Position numbers and translations under genes: made by a program. The notes under the pieces were generated by a model. It saw only the letters and a list, made by a program, of their open reading frames with translations, had not been told where the DNA came from and made no database searches. Source: Halococcus agarilyticus (GTDB taxonomy: Archaea > Halobacteriota > Halobacteria > Halobacteriales > Halococcaceae). From it: DNA of 64,000 nucleotides. Shown in pieces: positions 45,282-54,008 of the stretch (within the stretch, counting starts at the first letter, position 1; each line of letters starts with the position of its first letter). Location: positions 62,001 through 126,000 of the forward strand of contig NZ_BAFM01000003.1 in assembly GCF_000334895.1 (NCBI RefSeq), given 5' to 3'.

Positions 45282-46322
45282 ATGCAGGCCGTCCAGTTCA
45301 CCGAGCACGGCGACCGCGACGTCATCGAGTACGGCGACTACCCCGATCCCGAACCCGGCCGGAACGAGGCGCTCGTCGACGTGAAGGCCGGCGCGCTGAA
45401 CCACCTCGACGTGTTCACCCGCGGCGGGCTGCCGGGCGTCGACCTCGACATGCCACACATCCCCGGCAGCGACGCCGCCGGCGTCGTCGAGGCAGTGGGG
45501 GAAGACGTCACACGGGTCGAGACGGGCGACCGGGTCGCGGTCACCGCCGGCCGGTCGTGTGGCGAATGCGAGTTCTGTCGCCACGGCGAGCATTCGCTCT
45601 GTGAGAGCTACCACATCATCGGCGAGCACGTTCAGGGAGTCCACTCCGAACAGGCGGCCGTCCCCGCCGAGAACCTCGTGCCAGTACCGGAAGACGTCGA
45701 CTGGGAGACCGCGGCCGCCGCGCCGCTGGTCTTCCAGACCGCGTGGCGAATGCTGGTCACGCGCGCCGATCTCGATCCCGGCGAGTCGATCCTCGTGCTC
45801 GGTGCGTCGGGCGGCGTGGGTCACGCCGCGGTCCAGATCGCGGAGTACATCGGCGCGGAGGTGTACGCCACCGCGAGCACCGACGAGAAACTCGACTACG
45901 CGCGCGAGTGCGGTGCGGACCACACCATCAACTACGAGGAGACCGACTTCGCGCCCGCGATGCGCGAGGCTACCGACGGCCGCGGGGTCGATGTGGTGGT
46001 GGATTACGTCGGCCCGGCGACGTGGGAGAACTCGATCAAGTGTCTCGCCAAGGGCGGCCGACTCGTGACCTGCGGGGCGACCACCGGCCCGAAAGCCGAG
46101 ACCAACATCAACCGGGTGTTCTGGAAGCAGGTCGATATTCTGGGGTCGACGATGGCCTCGCTGGGCGAGGTCGACGACGTGCTCTCGCTGGTGTGGGACG
46201 GTACTTTCGAGCCGAAGATCCGCGAGACGCTCCCGATGAGCGAGGCCGCCCGTGCCCACGAACTGCTCGAAGAGCGCGAGGGGTTCGGGAAAGTGGTCGT
46301 GGTGCCCGACAGCGAACGATAG
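45282..46322 (+). CDS. Zinc-dependent alcohol dehydrogenase (MDR family)
   Basis: This 346-residue MDR enzyme has a structural zinc Cys cluster (SCGECEFCRHGEHSLC) and the catalytic zinc region around HLDVFTRGG. The NAD(P) motif is VLGASGGVGHAAVQIAEYIGA. The ATG at 45282 begins the family sequence; the frame before it is not protein-like. It oxidises an alcohol or reduces an aldehyde of unknown kind. Confidence 0.88.
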   Translation: MQAVQFTEHGDRDVIEYGDYPDPEPGRNEALVDVKAGALNHLDVFTRGGLPGVDLDMPHIPGSDAAGVVEAVGEDVTRVETGDRVAVTAGRSCGECEFCRHGEHSLCESYHIIGEHVQGVHSEQAAVPAENLVPVPEDVDWETAAAAPLVFQTAWRMLVTRADLDPGESILVLGASGGVGHAAVQIAEYIGAEVYATASTDEKLDYARECGADHTINYEETDFAPAMREATDGRGVDVVVDYVGPATWENSIKCLAKGGRLVTCGATTGPKAETNINRVFWKQVDILGSTMASLGEVDDVLSLVWDGTFEPKIRETLPMSEAARAHELLEEREGFGKVVVVPDSER

Positions 46323-46362
46323 CCGCGCAGTCGGCGAAGGGAAAGGAGAGGCGGGAGACGCC

Positions 46363-46767
46363 TCAGATCGCGGGAATTCCGATGGCTTCGAACGGCAGCT
46401 CGGTGTAGATCGCGATCAGGTAGAGGACGACGATCGAGATCACCCATGCGAGGAGGGCCGCCGGAACAGCGGTCACGATGCCGCCGGAGTACCGGAGGTA
46501 GAGCACGACGATCCAGATGAGGAGGGCGACGAGCGCGCCGGCGAACGGCGTGATGCCGACGTCGTAAAGGTTGAGCGCGAGGCTCACGATACCCCACACG
46601 GCCGCACTGAGAAGCGAGGAGACGATGGCGTGGACGAACGACGGGTGTTGGTCCGAGACGAGCCGGATTCCGAGGTAGTTCCCGATCCCGCCAGCGAACA
46701 TGCTCACGGCGAAGATGATCGCCGTGCCCGTCAGAACGTCTATCGTTTCGAGCTGTAGTGGTTGCAC
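46363..46767 (-). CDS. Small four-helix membrane protein
   Basis: This 134-residue protein starts at GTG (46765-46767), because a TATA-like gattattcc at 46789-46798 lies inside the longer frame that would begin at 46818. Four hydrophobic helices are visible and few other motifs. No family is recognised. The Gly-rich first helix suggests a channel or chaperone, which is speculation. Confidence 0.65.
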   Translation of the reverse strand: MQPLQLETIDVLTGTAIIFAVSMFAGGIGNYLGIRLVSDQHPSFVHAIVSSLLSAAVWGIVSLALNLYDVGITPFAGALVALLIWIVVLYLRYSGGIVTAVPAALLAWVISIVVLYLIAIYTELPFEAIGIPAI

Positions 46768-46788
46768 GGGTTTCGACTCGGACCTGGC

Positions 46789-46798
46789 GGGAATAATC
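46789..46798 (-). promoter_or_regulatory. TATA box of the four-helix membrane protein gene
   Basis: The minus strand reads aagattattc 22-31 nt before the GTG at 46767. It lies 37 bp from the plus-strand box of gnaD. Confidence 0.5.
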
Positions 46799-46833
46799 TT
46801 GGGGCTTGCATTCACCACGGAGCCGTCTCCTCA

Positions 46834-46845
46834 CGATTTATTAGG
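46834..46845 (+). promoter_or_regulatory. TATA box of the gluconate dehydratase gene
   Basis: cgatttattagg lies 21-32 nt before the ATG at 46866. A GAGTA half-site at 46850-46854 lies between box and start, but its other half does not match a TrmB site. Confidence 0.6.
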
Positions 46846-46865
46846 ATGCGAGTAAAGGCTGAGGT

Positions 46866-48104
46866 ATGCCGGTGGATTACACACAGCTCCACGATCCGAA
46901 CGCCGAGTACACGATGCGCGATCTCTCGGCCGGAACGATGGGGGTTCGCGCGAAGCGCGGCGGCGGGCGCGACGTCGAGATCACCGATGTCCAGACCACG
47001 ATGGTCGACGGCAACTTCCCGTGGACGCTCGTCCGGGTGTACACCGACGCGGGCATCGTCGGCACGGGCGAGGCCTACTGGGGGGCCGGCGTGCCGGAGC
47101 TCGTCGAGCGGATGACGCCGTTCGTGGTGGGCGAGAACCCGCTCGACCTCGATCGACTGTACGAGCACCTGGTCCAGAAGATGAGCGGCGAGGGATCGGT
47201 CGGGGGGACGGCCGTCACCGCGATCTCGGGGATCGAGATCGCGCTCCACGACCTCGCCGGCAAGATCCTCGAACTCCCGGCCTACCAGCTGCTGGGCGGG
47301 AAGTACCGCGACGAGGTGCGGGTGTACTGTGACTGTCACGCCGGCGAGGAGGAAGACCCCGAGGCGAACGCCGACGAGGCCGAGCGCGTCGTCGAGGAGC
47401 TGGGCTACGACGCGCTGAAGTTCGACCTCGACGTGCCATCGGGCCACGAGAAGGACAGGGCGAACCGTCACCTCCGGAACGCCGAGATCGAGCACAAGGC
47501 CGAGATCGTCCGTGCCGTGACCGAGCGCCTCGACGGCCGGGCCGACGCCGCGTTCGATTGTCACTGGGCGTTCTCGGGCGGGAGCGCGAAGCGCATCGCG
47601 CACGCCGTCGAGGACGACGACGTCTGGTGGCTCGAAGACCCCGTGCCGCCCGAGAACCACGACGTCCAGCGCGAGGTCAGCCAGTCCACGACCGTCCCGA
47701 TCACCGCCGGCGAGAACGTCTACCGCAAACACGGCCACCGCCGCCTGCTGGAGGACCAGGCGGTCGACGTGATCGCCCCCGACCTCCCCAAGGTGGGGGG
47801 GATGCGCGAGACCAGAAAGATCGCGGAGATGGCCGACACCTACTACGTCCCGGTGGCGATGCACAACGTCGCCTCGCCCGTCGGCACGATGGCGGGCGTC
47901 CACGTCGGCGCGGCGATCCCGAACGCGCTCGCGGTCGAGTACCACTCCTACCAGCTCGGGTGGTGGGAGGACCTCGTCGAGGAGTCGGTCATCGCGGACG
48001 GCTCGATCGACGTGCCCGAGAAGCCGGGTCTCGGGCTGACGCTCGATCTGGACACGGTCGCGGAACACGTGGTCGACGGCGAGGAGCTGTTCGACGAAAC
48101 GTAG
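46866..48104 (+). CDS. gnaD: Enolase-superfamily sugar-acid dehydratase, probable D-gluconate dehydratase
   Basis: This 412-residue mandelate-racemase-type enzyme has the N-terminal capping domain and the barrel with FDCHW (metal Asp), WLEDPVPPEN (metal Glu), TAGENVYRK and HNVASPVGTMA (catalytic His). In haloarchaea such enzymes make 2-keto-3-deoxygluconate from gluconate in the semi-phosphorylative Entner-Doudoroff path. Xylonate dehydratase (XacD) is a close relative and cannot be ruled out. Promoter and neighbours (TrmB, pyruvate kinase) support sugar catabolism. Confidence 0.82.
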   Translation: MPVDYTQLHDPNAEYTMRDLSAGTMGVRAKRGGGRDVEITDVQTTMVDGNFPWTLVRVYTDAGIVGTGEAYWGAGVPELVERMTPFVVGENPLDLDRLYEHLVQKMSGEGSVGGTAVTAISGIEIALHDLAGKILELPAYQLLGGKYRDEVRVYCDCHAGEEEDPEANADEAERVVEELGYDALKFDLDVPSGHEKDRANRHLRNAEIEHKAEIVRAVTERLDGRADAAFDCHWAFSGGSAKRIAHAVEDDDVWWLEDPVPPENHDVQREVSQSTTVPITAGENVYRKHGHRRLLEDQAVDVIAPDLPKVGGMRETRKIAEMADTYYVPVAMHNVASPVGTMAGVHVGAAIPNALAVEYHSYQLGWWEDLVEESVIADGSIDVPEKPGLGLTLDLDTVAEHVVDGEELFDET

Positions 48105-48184
48105 TTTCGTCGGGCCAGCAAATCTTTGATTTGCGTTGTTCGATGCGGCGTAGCCGCATCGAGCTCGTGGAACATCGTTCCACG
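48092..48184. repeat. Four tandem perfect triloop hairpins after gnaD
   Basis: Perfect inverted repeats lie at 48092-48112 (9-bp stem, loop gta, includes the gnaD stop codon), 48118-48134 (7 bp, loop ttt), 48141-48161 (9 bp, loop gta) and 48166-48184 (8 bp, loop atc). All loops are 3 nt. The stem sequences are unrelated, so only the structure is shared. It could slow exonucleases or end transcription. Confidence 0.8.
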
Positions 48185-48575
48185 GCGTTCGACGAGGCGT
48201 AGAGCACACCAAGACGCGGGACTGCGACCCGTACTCGTTCGATAGGGACGGACGAAACGAGGTCGGCAACAGTCGGCTGTCGGTTCGTCGGCGGTTCAGA
48301 GCGAGCGGAACGGAAGCGTCGCGCGCTGGCCGGCCGAGTACGACAGCGCCGCGGACTGGGAGACGCCATCGGGCGTGATCAGGTCCATGATGCGCGGAGC
48401 CACGTCGGCCGCCCCGGGCTTCGCCCCGCCGAAGACGTACGCGGCGTTCTGCTCTGCGACCGGGCGGAGCGTCCCGCGGTCCTCGGACTGAACCGTCGCG
48501 ACGACGTCGAGACGTCGAACCGCAGCTCTGAGCCGCGACGGCTGGCTTTTTATCGGATCGTCACGAGCGACGCAC
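48105..48575. other. Intergenic region gnaD / galactonate-dehydratase-like
   Basis: These 471 bp contain the hairpin array (48092-48184), a spacer, a weak minus-strand frame (48296-48589) and the TATA-like ctttttatcgg at 48547-48557 that drives the next gene. Nothing else is seen. Confidence 0.4.
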
Positions 48576-48589
48576 GTGAGCGAAATCAC
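48296..48589 (-). CDS. Uncertain minus-strand ORF
   Basis: A 97-codon frame ends with VAEQNAAYVFGG and DGVSQSAALSYSAG-like text, and its third positions are GC-rich as in genes. No family or promoter fits and its start overlaps the plus-strand promoter. It may be a decayed gene. Confidence 0.2.
   Translation of the reverse strand: MISLTCVARDDPIKSQPSRLRAAVRRLDVVATVQSEDRGTLRPVAEQNAAYVFGGAKPGAADVAPRIMDLITPDGVSQSAALSYSAGQRATLPFRSL
48547..48557 (+). promoter_or_regulatory. TATA box of the galactonate-dehydratase-like gene
   Basis: ctttttatcgg is centred about 24 nt before the GTG at 48576, supporting a leaderless GTG start. Confidence 0.55.
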
Positions 48590-49730
48590 CGACTACGAGC
48601 TGTTCGCCGTCCCGCCGCGCTGGCTATTTTTACGAGTGGAGACCAGCGACGGCCGGGTCGGCTGGGGCGAGCCCGTCGTCGAGGGACGGGCGCGCACCGT
48701 CGAGACGGCCGTCGAGGAACTGTTCGAACAGCACCTGCTCGGCGCTGACCCCGCCCCGATCGAGGACCACTGGCAGGCGATGTACCGCGGCGGGTTCTAC
48801 CGCGGCGGTCCGATCCTCATGAGCGCGATCGCGGGGATCGATCAGGCGCTCTGGGATCTCAAGGGTAAGGCCCTGGGAACGCCGGTTTACGCCCTCCTCG
48901 GCGGCCCGGTCCGCGATCGAATGCAGGTTTACGGCTGGATCGGTGGCGATCGGCCGAGCGACGTGGCCGACGCCGCGCGCGAGCGGGTCGAGTCGGGGCT
49001 CGGCGCGCTCAAGATGAACGCCACCGCCGAGTTCCGCCGGATCGAGACGCCGGCCGCGGTCGCGGCCGCGGGCGACCGGCTCGCCGCGGTGCGCGAGGCC
49101 GTCGGCCCCGAGGTGGGAATCGGGATCGACTTTCACGGCCGGGTCGCGAAACCGATGGTGAAGCGGCTCGTGCGCGCGCTCGAACCGCACGAGCCGATGT
49201 TCGTCGAGGAGCCGGTGCTGCCGGAACACGACGACCACCTCCCCGAACTCGCCGCGTCGACCACGGTCCCGATCGCGACCGGCGAACGCCATTACACCCG
49301 CGAGGACTTCCGCCCCGTGCTCGACGCCGGCGGTGTCGACGTGATTCAGCCCGATCTCTCCCACGCTGGCGGGATCACCGAGTGCCGGAAGATCGCGTCG
49401 ATGGCCGCGGCCCACGACGTCGCGCTCGCGCCCCACTGCCCGCTCGGTCCGATCGCGCTCGCGTCGTGTCTCCAGGTCGATGCCTGTTCACACAACGCAC
49501 TCATCCAGGAACAGAGCCTCGGGATCCACTACAACGAGGGCAGCGACGTGCTCGATTACCTCGCCGATCCGTCGGTGTTCGAGTACGCGGACGGGTACGT
49601 CGACCTTCCCGAGGAGCCGGGCCTCGGGATCGAGATCGACGAGGAGTACGTCCGCGACCAAGCCGGCGCAGTCGACGACTGGCACAATCCGGTCTGGCGA
49701 CACGACGACGGCAGCGTCGCCGAGTGGTGA
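48576..49730 (+). CDS. Enolase-superfamily dehydratase, galactonate-dehydratase-like
   Basis: This 384-residue enzyme belongs to the galactonate dehydratase (DgoD) group: IDFHGR (metal Asp and His), FVEEPVLPE (Glu), ATGERHYTRED (Glu) and PDLSHAGGI, then PHCPLGPIALA with the base His. It removes water from an aldonic acid to give a 2-keto-3-deoxy acid. It is only 12 bp from the convergent sugar dehydrogenase. A relation to galactonate is an inference. Confidence 0.85.
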   Translation: MSEITDYELFAVPPRWLFLRVETSDGRVGWGEPVVEGRARTVETAVEELFEQHLLGADPAPIEDHWQAMYRGGFYRGGPILMSAIAGIDQALWDLKGKALGTPVYALLGGPVRDRMQVYGWIGGDRPSDVADAARERVESGLGALKMNATAEFRRIETPAAVAAAGDRLAAVREAVGPEVGIGIDFHGRVAKPMVKRLVRALEPHEPMFVEEPVLPEHDDHLPELAASTTVPIATGERHYTREDFRPVLDAGGVDVIQPDLSHAGGITECRKIASMAAAHDVALAPHCPLGPIALASCLQVDACSHNALIQEQSLGIHYNEGSDVLDYLADPSVFEYADGYVDLPEEPGLGIEIDEEYVRDQAGAVDDWHNPVWRHDDGSVAEW

Positions 49731-49742
49731 AGTGCCGGAAAG

Positions 49743-50834
49743 TCAGATTTCGTCGGCCACGTCGATGACTGTGCCGGTTTCACTGGCCTCGTAGATCGCG
49801 CGCAAAATCTTCATGTCGGCGAGGCCGTGCTCGCCGTCGGGGAGTGGGTCCTCGCCCGCAATCACCCGATCGGCGAAGTAGGTGAACTCCTCGGTCATCT
49901 GGTCGCGCTGGTCGAAATCGAGGCTGGCATCGAGGTCACCCCGGCGGATCCGGAGCCGACGGGGTTCGTCGGGGAAGAAGACGGGATCGAGCCGGAGTTC
50001 GCCCTCGGTCCCGGTGATCTGGAGGTGGCTCGATCGCGCGGCGTTCTGGCTCGCGGTGCACGACGCCGTCACGCCGTCCTCGAAATCCAGCCGAAAGCTC
50101 GCGCGCTCGTCGGGCACGTCCGCGAACGCGTCGTGAGCCGAGTGCATCCGGGCGCTCACCGAGACGGGATCGGCGTCGAGCACGTATCGTGTGGTGTTGA
50201 GCGGGTAGATCCCGAGATCCATCACGCTCGCGCCGTAGCCCGCGAGGTCGGGATCGAGTCGCCAGTGGTCGGGGTCGTCGAACATGTCGAGGAGCCGCTG
50301 GGTCATCGCGCCGTGAACTCCCACGACGTCGCCGACGAACCCCGAGTTCACGAGGTCGCGCGCCCGCCGGACCGCCGGCTCGGTGTGCATCCGGTAGGCC
50401 ACCATCAGCGTGACGTCCTCGCAGGCCGCAACGAGGTCCTCGGCGCGCTCGACGGTGGCCTCCATGGGTTTCTCACAGAGGATCGCCTTGTCGAGTGCGG
50501 CCGCGGTTTCCGCGTACTGGAGGTGGAGCGCGTTCGGGGTGGCGACGTACACCGCGTCGTACGCCTCGCTCGCCACGCCGTCGTGGAACTCGTCGTAGGT
50601 CAGGCCGTGCTCGACCGTCGCGTGGGTCTCGGCGAGGTCGGTCGCGCGCTCCTTCGAGCTGCTGACGACGACCGTCGTCTCACAGAGTTCGGAGTCAGTG
50701 ACGGCGGGCATCGCCATCTCCGTCGTCCACCACCCGAGTCCGATCATTGCGAATCGCACAGTCCCAGACGCGTCCGATCGCCAGTCGCGCTCGGTGAATC
50801 CATCGAACAGTCCGTCGAGCGAGTCGTCGATCAT
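49743..50834 (-). CDS. Gfo/Idh/MocA sugar 1-dehydrogenase (xylose dehydrogenase XacA-like)
   Basis: This 363-residue protein has the Rossmann motif [15 protein letters not shown], the catalytic CEKPMEA loop, and [15 protein letters not shown] typical of this family. It resembles the haloarchaeal NADP-dependent D-xylose 1-dehydrogenase XacA, but is a distinct paralogue. With the two sugar-acid dehydratases beside it, oxidation of an aldose to its lactone/acid is likely. Confidence 0.8.
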   Translation of the reverse strand: MIDDSLDGLFDGFTERDWRSDASGTVRFAMIGLGWWTTEMAMPAVTDSELCETTVVVSSSKERATDLAETHATVEHGLTYDEFHDGVASEAYDAVYVATPNALHLQYAETAAALDKAILCEKPMEATVERAEDLVAACEDVTLMVAYRMHTEPAVRRARDLVNSGFVGDVVGVHGAMTQRLLDMFDDPDHWRLDPDLAGYGASVMDLGIYPLNTTRYVLDADPVSVSARMHSAHDAFADVPDERASFRLDFEDGVTASCTASQNAARSSHLQITGTEGELRLDPVFFPDEPRRLRIRRGDLDASLDFDQRDQMTEEFTYFADRVIAGEDPLPDGEHGLADMKILRAIYEASETGTVIDVADEI

Positions 50835-50978
50835 CGCTCACCGTGAGAGGAGCCGTTCCCAGCGGGTGGTCGTCGGTCGGTACGAACGAGCGTGAGATGT
50901 GTCGTATCGTGTGTCATGGTGAAGAGTCGCGTGCAGCGGTAGTGATCGGGGGAACGGTGTCGTGCGACGAACGAGCAG

Positions 50979-52721
50979 CTATCCGCCGATGTCGCCCTCG
51001 TAGACGACGCCGCGCCCGGCGTCGAGCGTGACGCGATCGCCCTCGGCGACGTCGGTCAGCGAGACGCCGGAGATCATCGGGAGGCCGACCTCGCGCGCGA
51101 CGATCGCGGGGTAGCCCGTGACGCCCTCGCGGGCGCTGGCGATGCCCCCGAGCCGCGCGGGATCGCCGTCGAACTCGTCGTCGAACTCGGCGGGCAGCGC
51201 GAGCACCGCCCCCTCGGGAAGATCGGTGAGATCGCCGTCGTCGATCCGATGGAGCGGGCCCGAGACCCGCCCGTCGACCACCGACCGGCCGGCGGCGAGG
51301 ATCTCGGCCGCGACGTGGAGCTTGAGCGTGTTGGTGGTGTTCGTGTCCTCGAGATCGGTCATCATCCCCGCGAGCACCACCACTGCGTCGCCCGGCTCGA
51401 CGACGCCCGCGTCGAGTGCGGTCTGGACCGCCTTCCGGATCACGGCGTCCACGCTCTGGTTCGGTCCGGTGAGCGGCGCGTGTCGCGGGATCACCCCCGC
51501 CGCGAGGCCGAGCCGGCGACGCACCCGGTCGTCGGGCGTCACCGCGACCACGGGGACGTCGGGGCGGTACTTCGCGGCCTTGCGGGCGGTGTAGCCCGAT
51601 TCGGTGGCGGCGACCACCGCGGCGGCGTCGGTGTCGCGCGCGAGATACCGGGCCGATCGCGCGAGCGCGCCGGTGCGGGAGTCGCCCGGCTTCGGCACCA
51701 TCCGCTCGACGCCCTCGGCGTACTCGGCGCTGCGCTCGATCTCGCCGACCAGACTGTGCATCGCCTCGACCACTCGCACGGGGTGGTCGCCGACCGCGGT
51801 CTCGCCCGAGAGCATCACCGCGTCGGTGCCGTCGAGCACCGCGTTCGCGACGTCGGAGGCCTCGGCGCGGGTCGGACGCCGGGCGTGGGTCATCGAGTCG
51901 AGCATCTCGGTCGCGGTGATGACCGGGACGCCGGCGGCGTGACACCGGTGGATGATCCGCTTTTGGATCAGCGGCACTTCTTCGAGCGGACACTCGACGC
52001 CGAGATCGCCGCGCGCGACCATCACGCCGTCGGCCGCCTCGACGATCCCCGCCAAGTTCGCCACCGCGTCGGCGCGCTCGATCTTCGCGATCACCGGGAT
52101 CTCGGCGTCGCGCGCCTCGATCGCCTCGTTCACGGCGTAGACGTCGGCGGCGCTCCGCACGAAACTCGCCGCCACGAAGTCGACGCCGGCGTCGGCCGCG
52201 AGGTCGAGTTCGCGCCGGTCGTCCTCGGTGGGCACGTCGAGCCCGAGATCGACCCCGGGAACGTTGACGCCGGTGCGACCGCCGAGCGATCCGCCCGAGT
52301 CGACGCGCGCACGGACCGCGCTCCCCTCGCTCTCCTCGACGGTGGTCTCGATCCGACCGTCGTCGAGCAACACCCGATCGCCCGGCGCGATGCCCGCGAT
52401 CGACGTCGAGAGGCCGATCGCCTCGGGGGTCGCGCTCTCGCTCTCGACGAACCGGATCGTCGACCCCGTTTCGACCTCGATCGACCCGTCGAGCGGTGCG
52501 GTCCGGATCTCGGGACCGGGGAGGTCGAGCAGCGTGGCGACCGAGGGCTCGGTCGTCGCGTCGACGTCCCGGACCCGCTCGACGAGGGCCGCACGCTCGT
52601 CGGTCGAGCCGTGGCTGGCGTTGAGTCGCGCGAGCGCCATCCCGGCGTCGACGAGCGCCGCGATGGTCCCGCGCGACTCGGAGGCGGGACCGAGGGTACA
52701 GACGATCTTGGTTGTGTGCAT
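50979..52721 (-). CDS. pyk: Pyruvate kinase with C-terminal PEP-utiliser mobile domain
   Basis: Pyruvate kinase makes pyruvate and ATP from PEP. This 580-residue protein has the classical core (KIVCTLGPASESRG, LDLPGPEIRT, the TATEMLDSMTHARRPTRAEASDVANAVLDGTDAVMLS region, shortened here) and a C-terminal domain with GYPAIVAREVGLPMISG, as in PEP-utiliser mobile domains. It lies 3' of trmB on the same strand. The start at the ATG 52719-52721 gives the family N terminus. Confidence 0.95.
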   Translation of the reverse strand: MHTTKIVCTLGPASESRGTIAALVDAGMALARLNASHGSTDERAALVERVRDVDATTEPSVATLLDLPGPEIRTAPLDGSIEVETGSTIRFVESESATPEAIGLSTSIAGIAPGDRVLLDDGRIETTVEESEGSAVRARVDSGGSLGGRTGVNVPGVDLGLDVPTEDDRRELDLAADAGVDFVAASFVRSAADVYAVNEAIEARDAEIPVIAKIERADAVANLAGIVEAADGVMVARGDLGVECPLEEVPLIQKRIIHRCHAAGVPVITATEMLDSMTHARRPTRAEASDVANAVLDGTDAVMLSGETAVGDHPVRVVEAMHSLVGEIERSAEYAEGVERMVPKPGDSRTGALARSARYLARDTDAAAVVAATESGYTARKAAKYRPDVPVVAVTPDDRVRRRLGLAAGVIPRHAPLTGPNQSVDAVIRKAVQTALDAGVVEPGDAVVVLAGMMTDLEDTNTTNTLKLHVAAEILAAGRSVVDGRVSGPLHRIDDGDLTDLPEGAVLALPAEFDDEFDGDPARLGGIASAREGVTGYPAIVAREVGLPMISGVSLTDVAEGDRVTLDAGRGVVYEGDIGG

Positions 52722-52860
52722 CGTTCTCCGGCGTTTCCGGCACACCGACGAGAGCAGTGTGTACGGACGAACGTCACCCGCCGCTACGAACGGCCGACAC
52801 AAGAAGATTACTCATGAGCGAAAGAATACGCCGAACCGAGGACGAAGCGTCCGCGAGCGC

Positions 52861-53898
52861 TCAGGCCCGCTCGACACGGAGCTCGTGGGCCTCGACGTCC
52901 TCGAAGGCGGCGACCCGGCCGCCGACCGTCACCTCGCCGTCGTCGGTCGCGACGGTGAGTGCGGCGGTCAGGCCGGTCTCGTCCCGGGCGATCCCTACTA
53001 CTCGCCCCGAGATCGACCGGGGTTCGCCGGTGGCGGTGTCGCGGCCCTCGATCGCCACGGTGAACGATCCCTCGCCGTCGTCGAGGTCGGCCACGCATCG
53101 ACGGATCGAGGCGTACCGCCTGGGGAAGTCGAGGTCCTCACCGTCGTCGAGCACGGGGTCGGCGGTGGACCAGAGCAGGGTGTTGAAGAATCCCGAAACC
53201 AGAAACCCGAGCTCCGAGCGATCGAACACCACGCCGTAGCGCTCGCGGTTCCACGCGAGCGCGTCCTGGGTGGCGTAGACCGCGTGCTCGCCGTCGCCGA
53301 CCGCGACCACCGGCGTCGTGACGCCCTCGCGTTCCCGGACGGTGGTGGCGATCGACGCGTAGTCGTACCCCTCGGGGGCGGGAGCGTCGGCGGCGGAGGT
53401 GACGAGGAGTTCGGTGGCGACGTTCGCACGATGTCGGTCGGCGAGCTTTTCCTCGAACCGCGCCACGAGATCGGGCGTCAGCGAGAGGATGAGCTCGTAC
53501 TCGGCCTCGGCGATCACGCTCTCGATGTGCCGGAGGATGGTCGAGCGGGACTTGACGAGCGAGGCAGCTTCGGCATCGCGGGCGGGTGCGGTGTAGTGCG
53601 CCCGGAGGTCGCCGACGAGCGCGTCGAGCGAGTCGTGGACGCCCTCGAACGCCGCCTCGGGGTCGACCGCGAGCACCTCGATGGGACGGGACTCCCGGAG
53701 TTCGACGAGGCCACGCTCGGCGAGGCTCCGGACGGTGTCGTACACCCGGGGCTGGGGGATGTCGGTCCGGTCGGCGATCTCGGAGGCGGTCAGCCGGCCG
53801 TGTTCGAGCACCACGAGGTAGGCGTCGGTCTCGTACTCGTTGAGGTCGAACCGCTGGTTCACCCGGCCGAGCGCGCCGGCGAGATCGTCCGAGACCAT
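52861..53898 (-). CDS. trmB: TrmB family sugar-responsive transcriptional regulator
   Basis: This 345-residue protein has an N-terminal TrmB winged helix ([26 protein letters not shown] type) followed by a coiled region and a C-terminal sugar-binding domain. In Halobacterium TrmB controls gluconeogenesis and glycolysis genes such as pyruvate kinase according to sugar. It lies just upstream of pyk on the same strand. A near match to the TrmB operator lies 18-33 nt before its ATG (53896-53898), so autoregulation is probable. Confidence 0.9.
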   Translation of the reverse strand: [345 protein letters not shown]

Positions 53899-53915
53899 AG
53901 TCACTACTCACATCG

Positions 53916-53931
53916 TACACCCAATTGAGTA
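53916..53931. promoter_or_regulatory. Candidate TrmB operator
   Basis: The plus strand reads TACA-CCCAATT-GAGTA. The known Halobacterium TrmB motif is TACT, 7-8 bases, then GAGTA, so it differs at one base. It overlaps the promoter zone of trmB. Confidence 0.55.
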
Positions 53932-54008
53932 CTGTGGTTCGACGCGCACCGGGATCGTGGGTGATCGAGCGACGACTCACCGCTCGTGGGCGAGCGCTGC
54001 CAGCTCCA

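Noticed and set aside
46846-46860. TrmB operator upstream of gnaD
   Set aside because: A GAGTA is present, but the other half at the proper distance reads TTAT, which matches TACT at too few bases.
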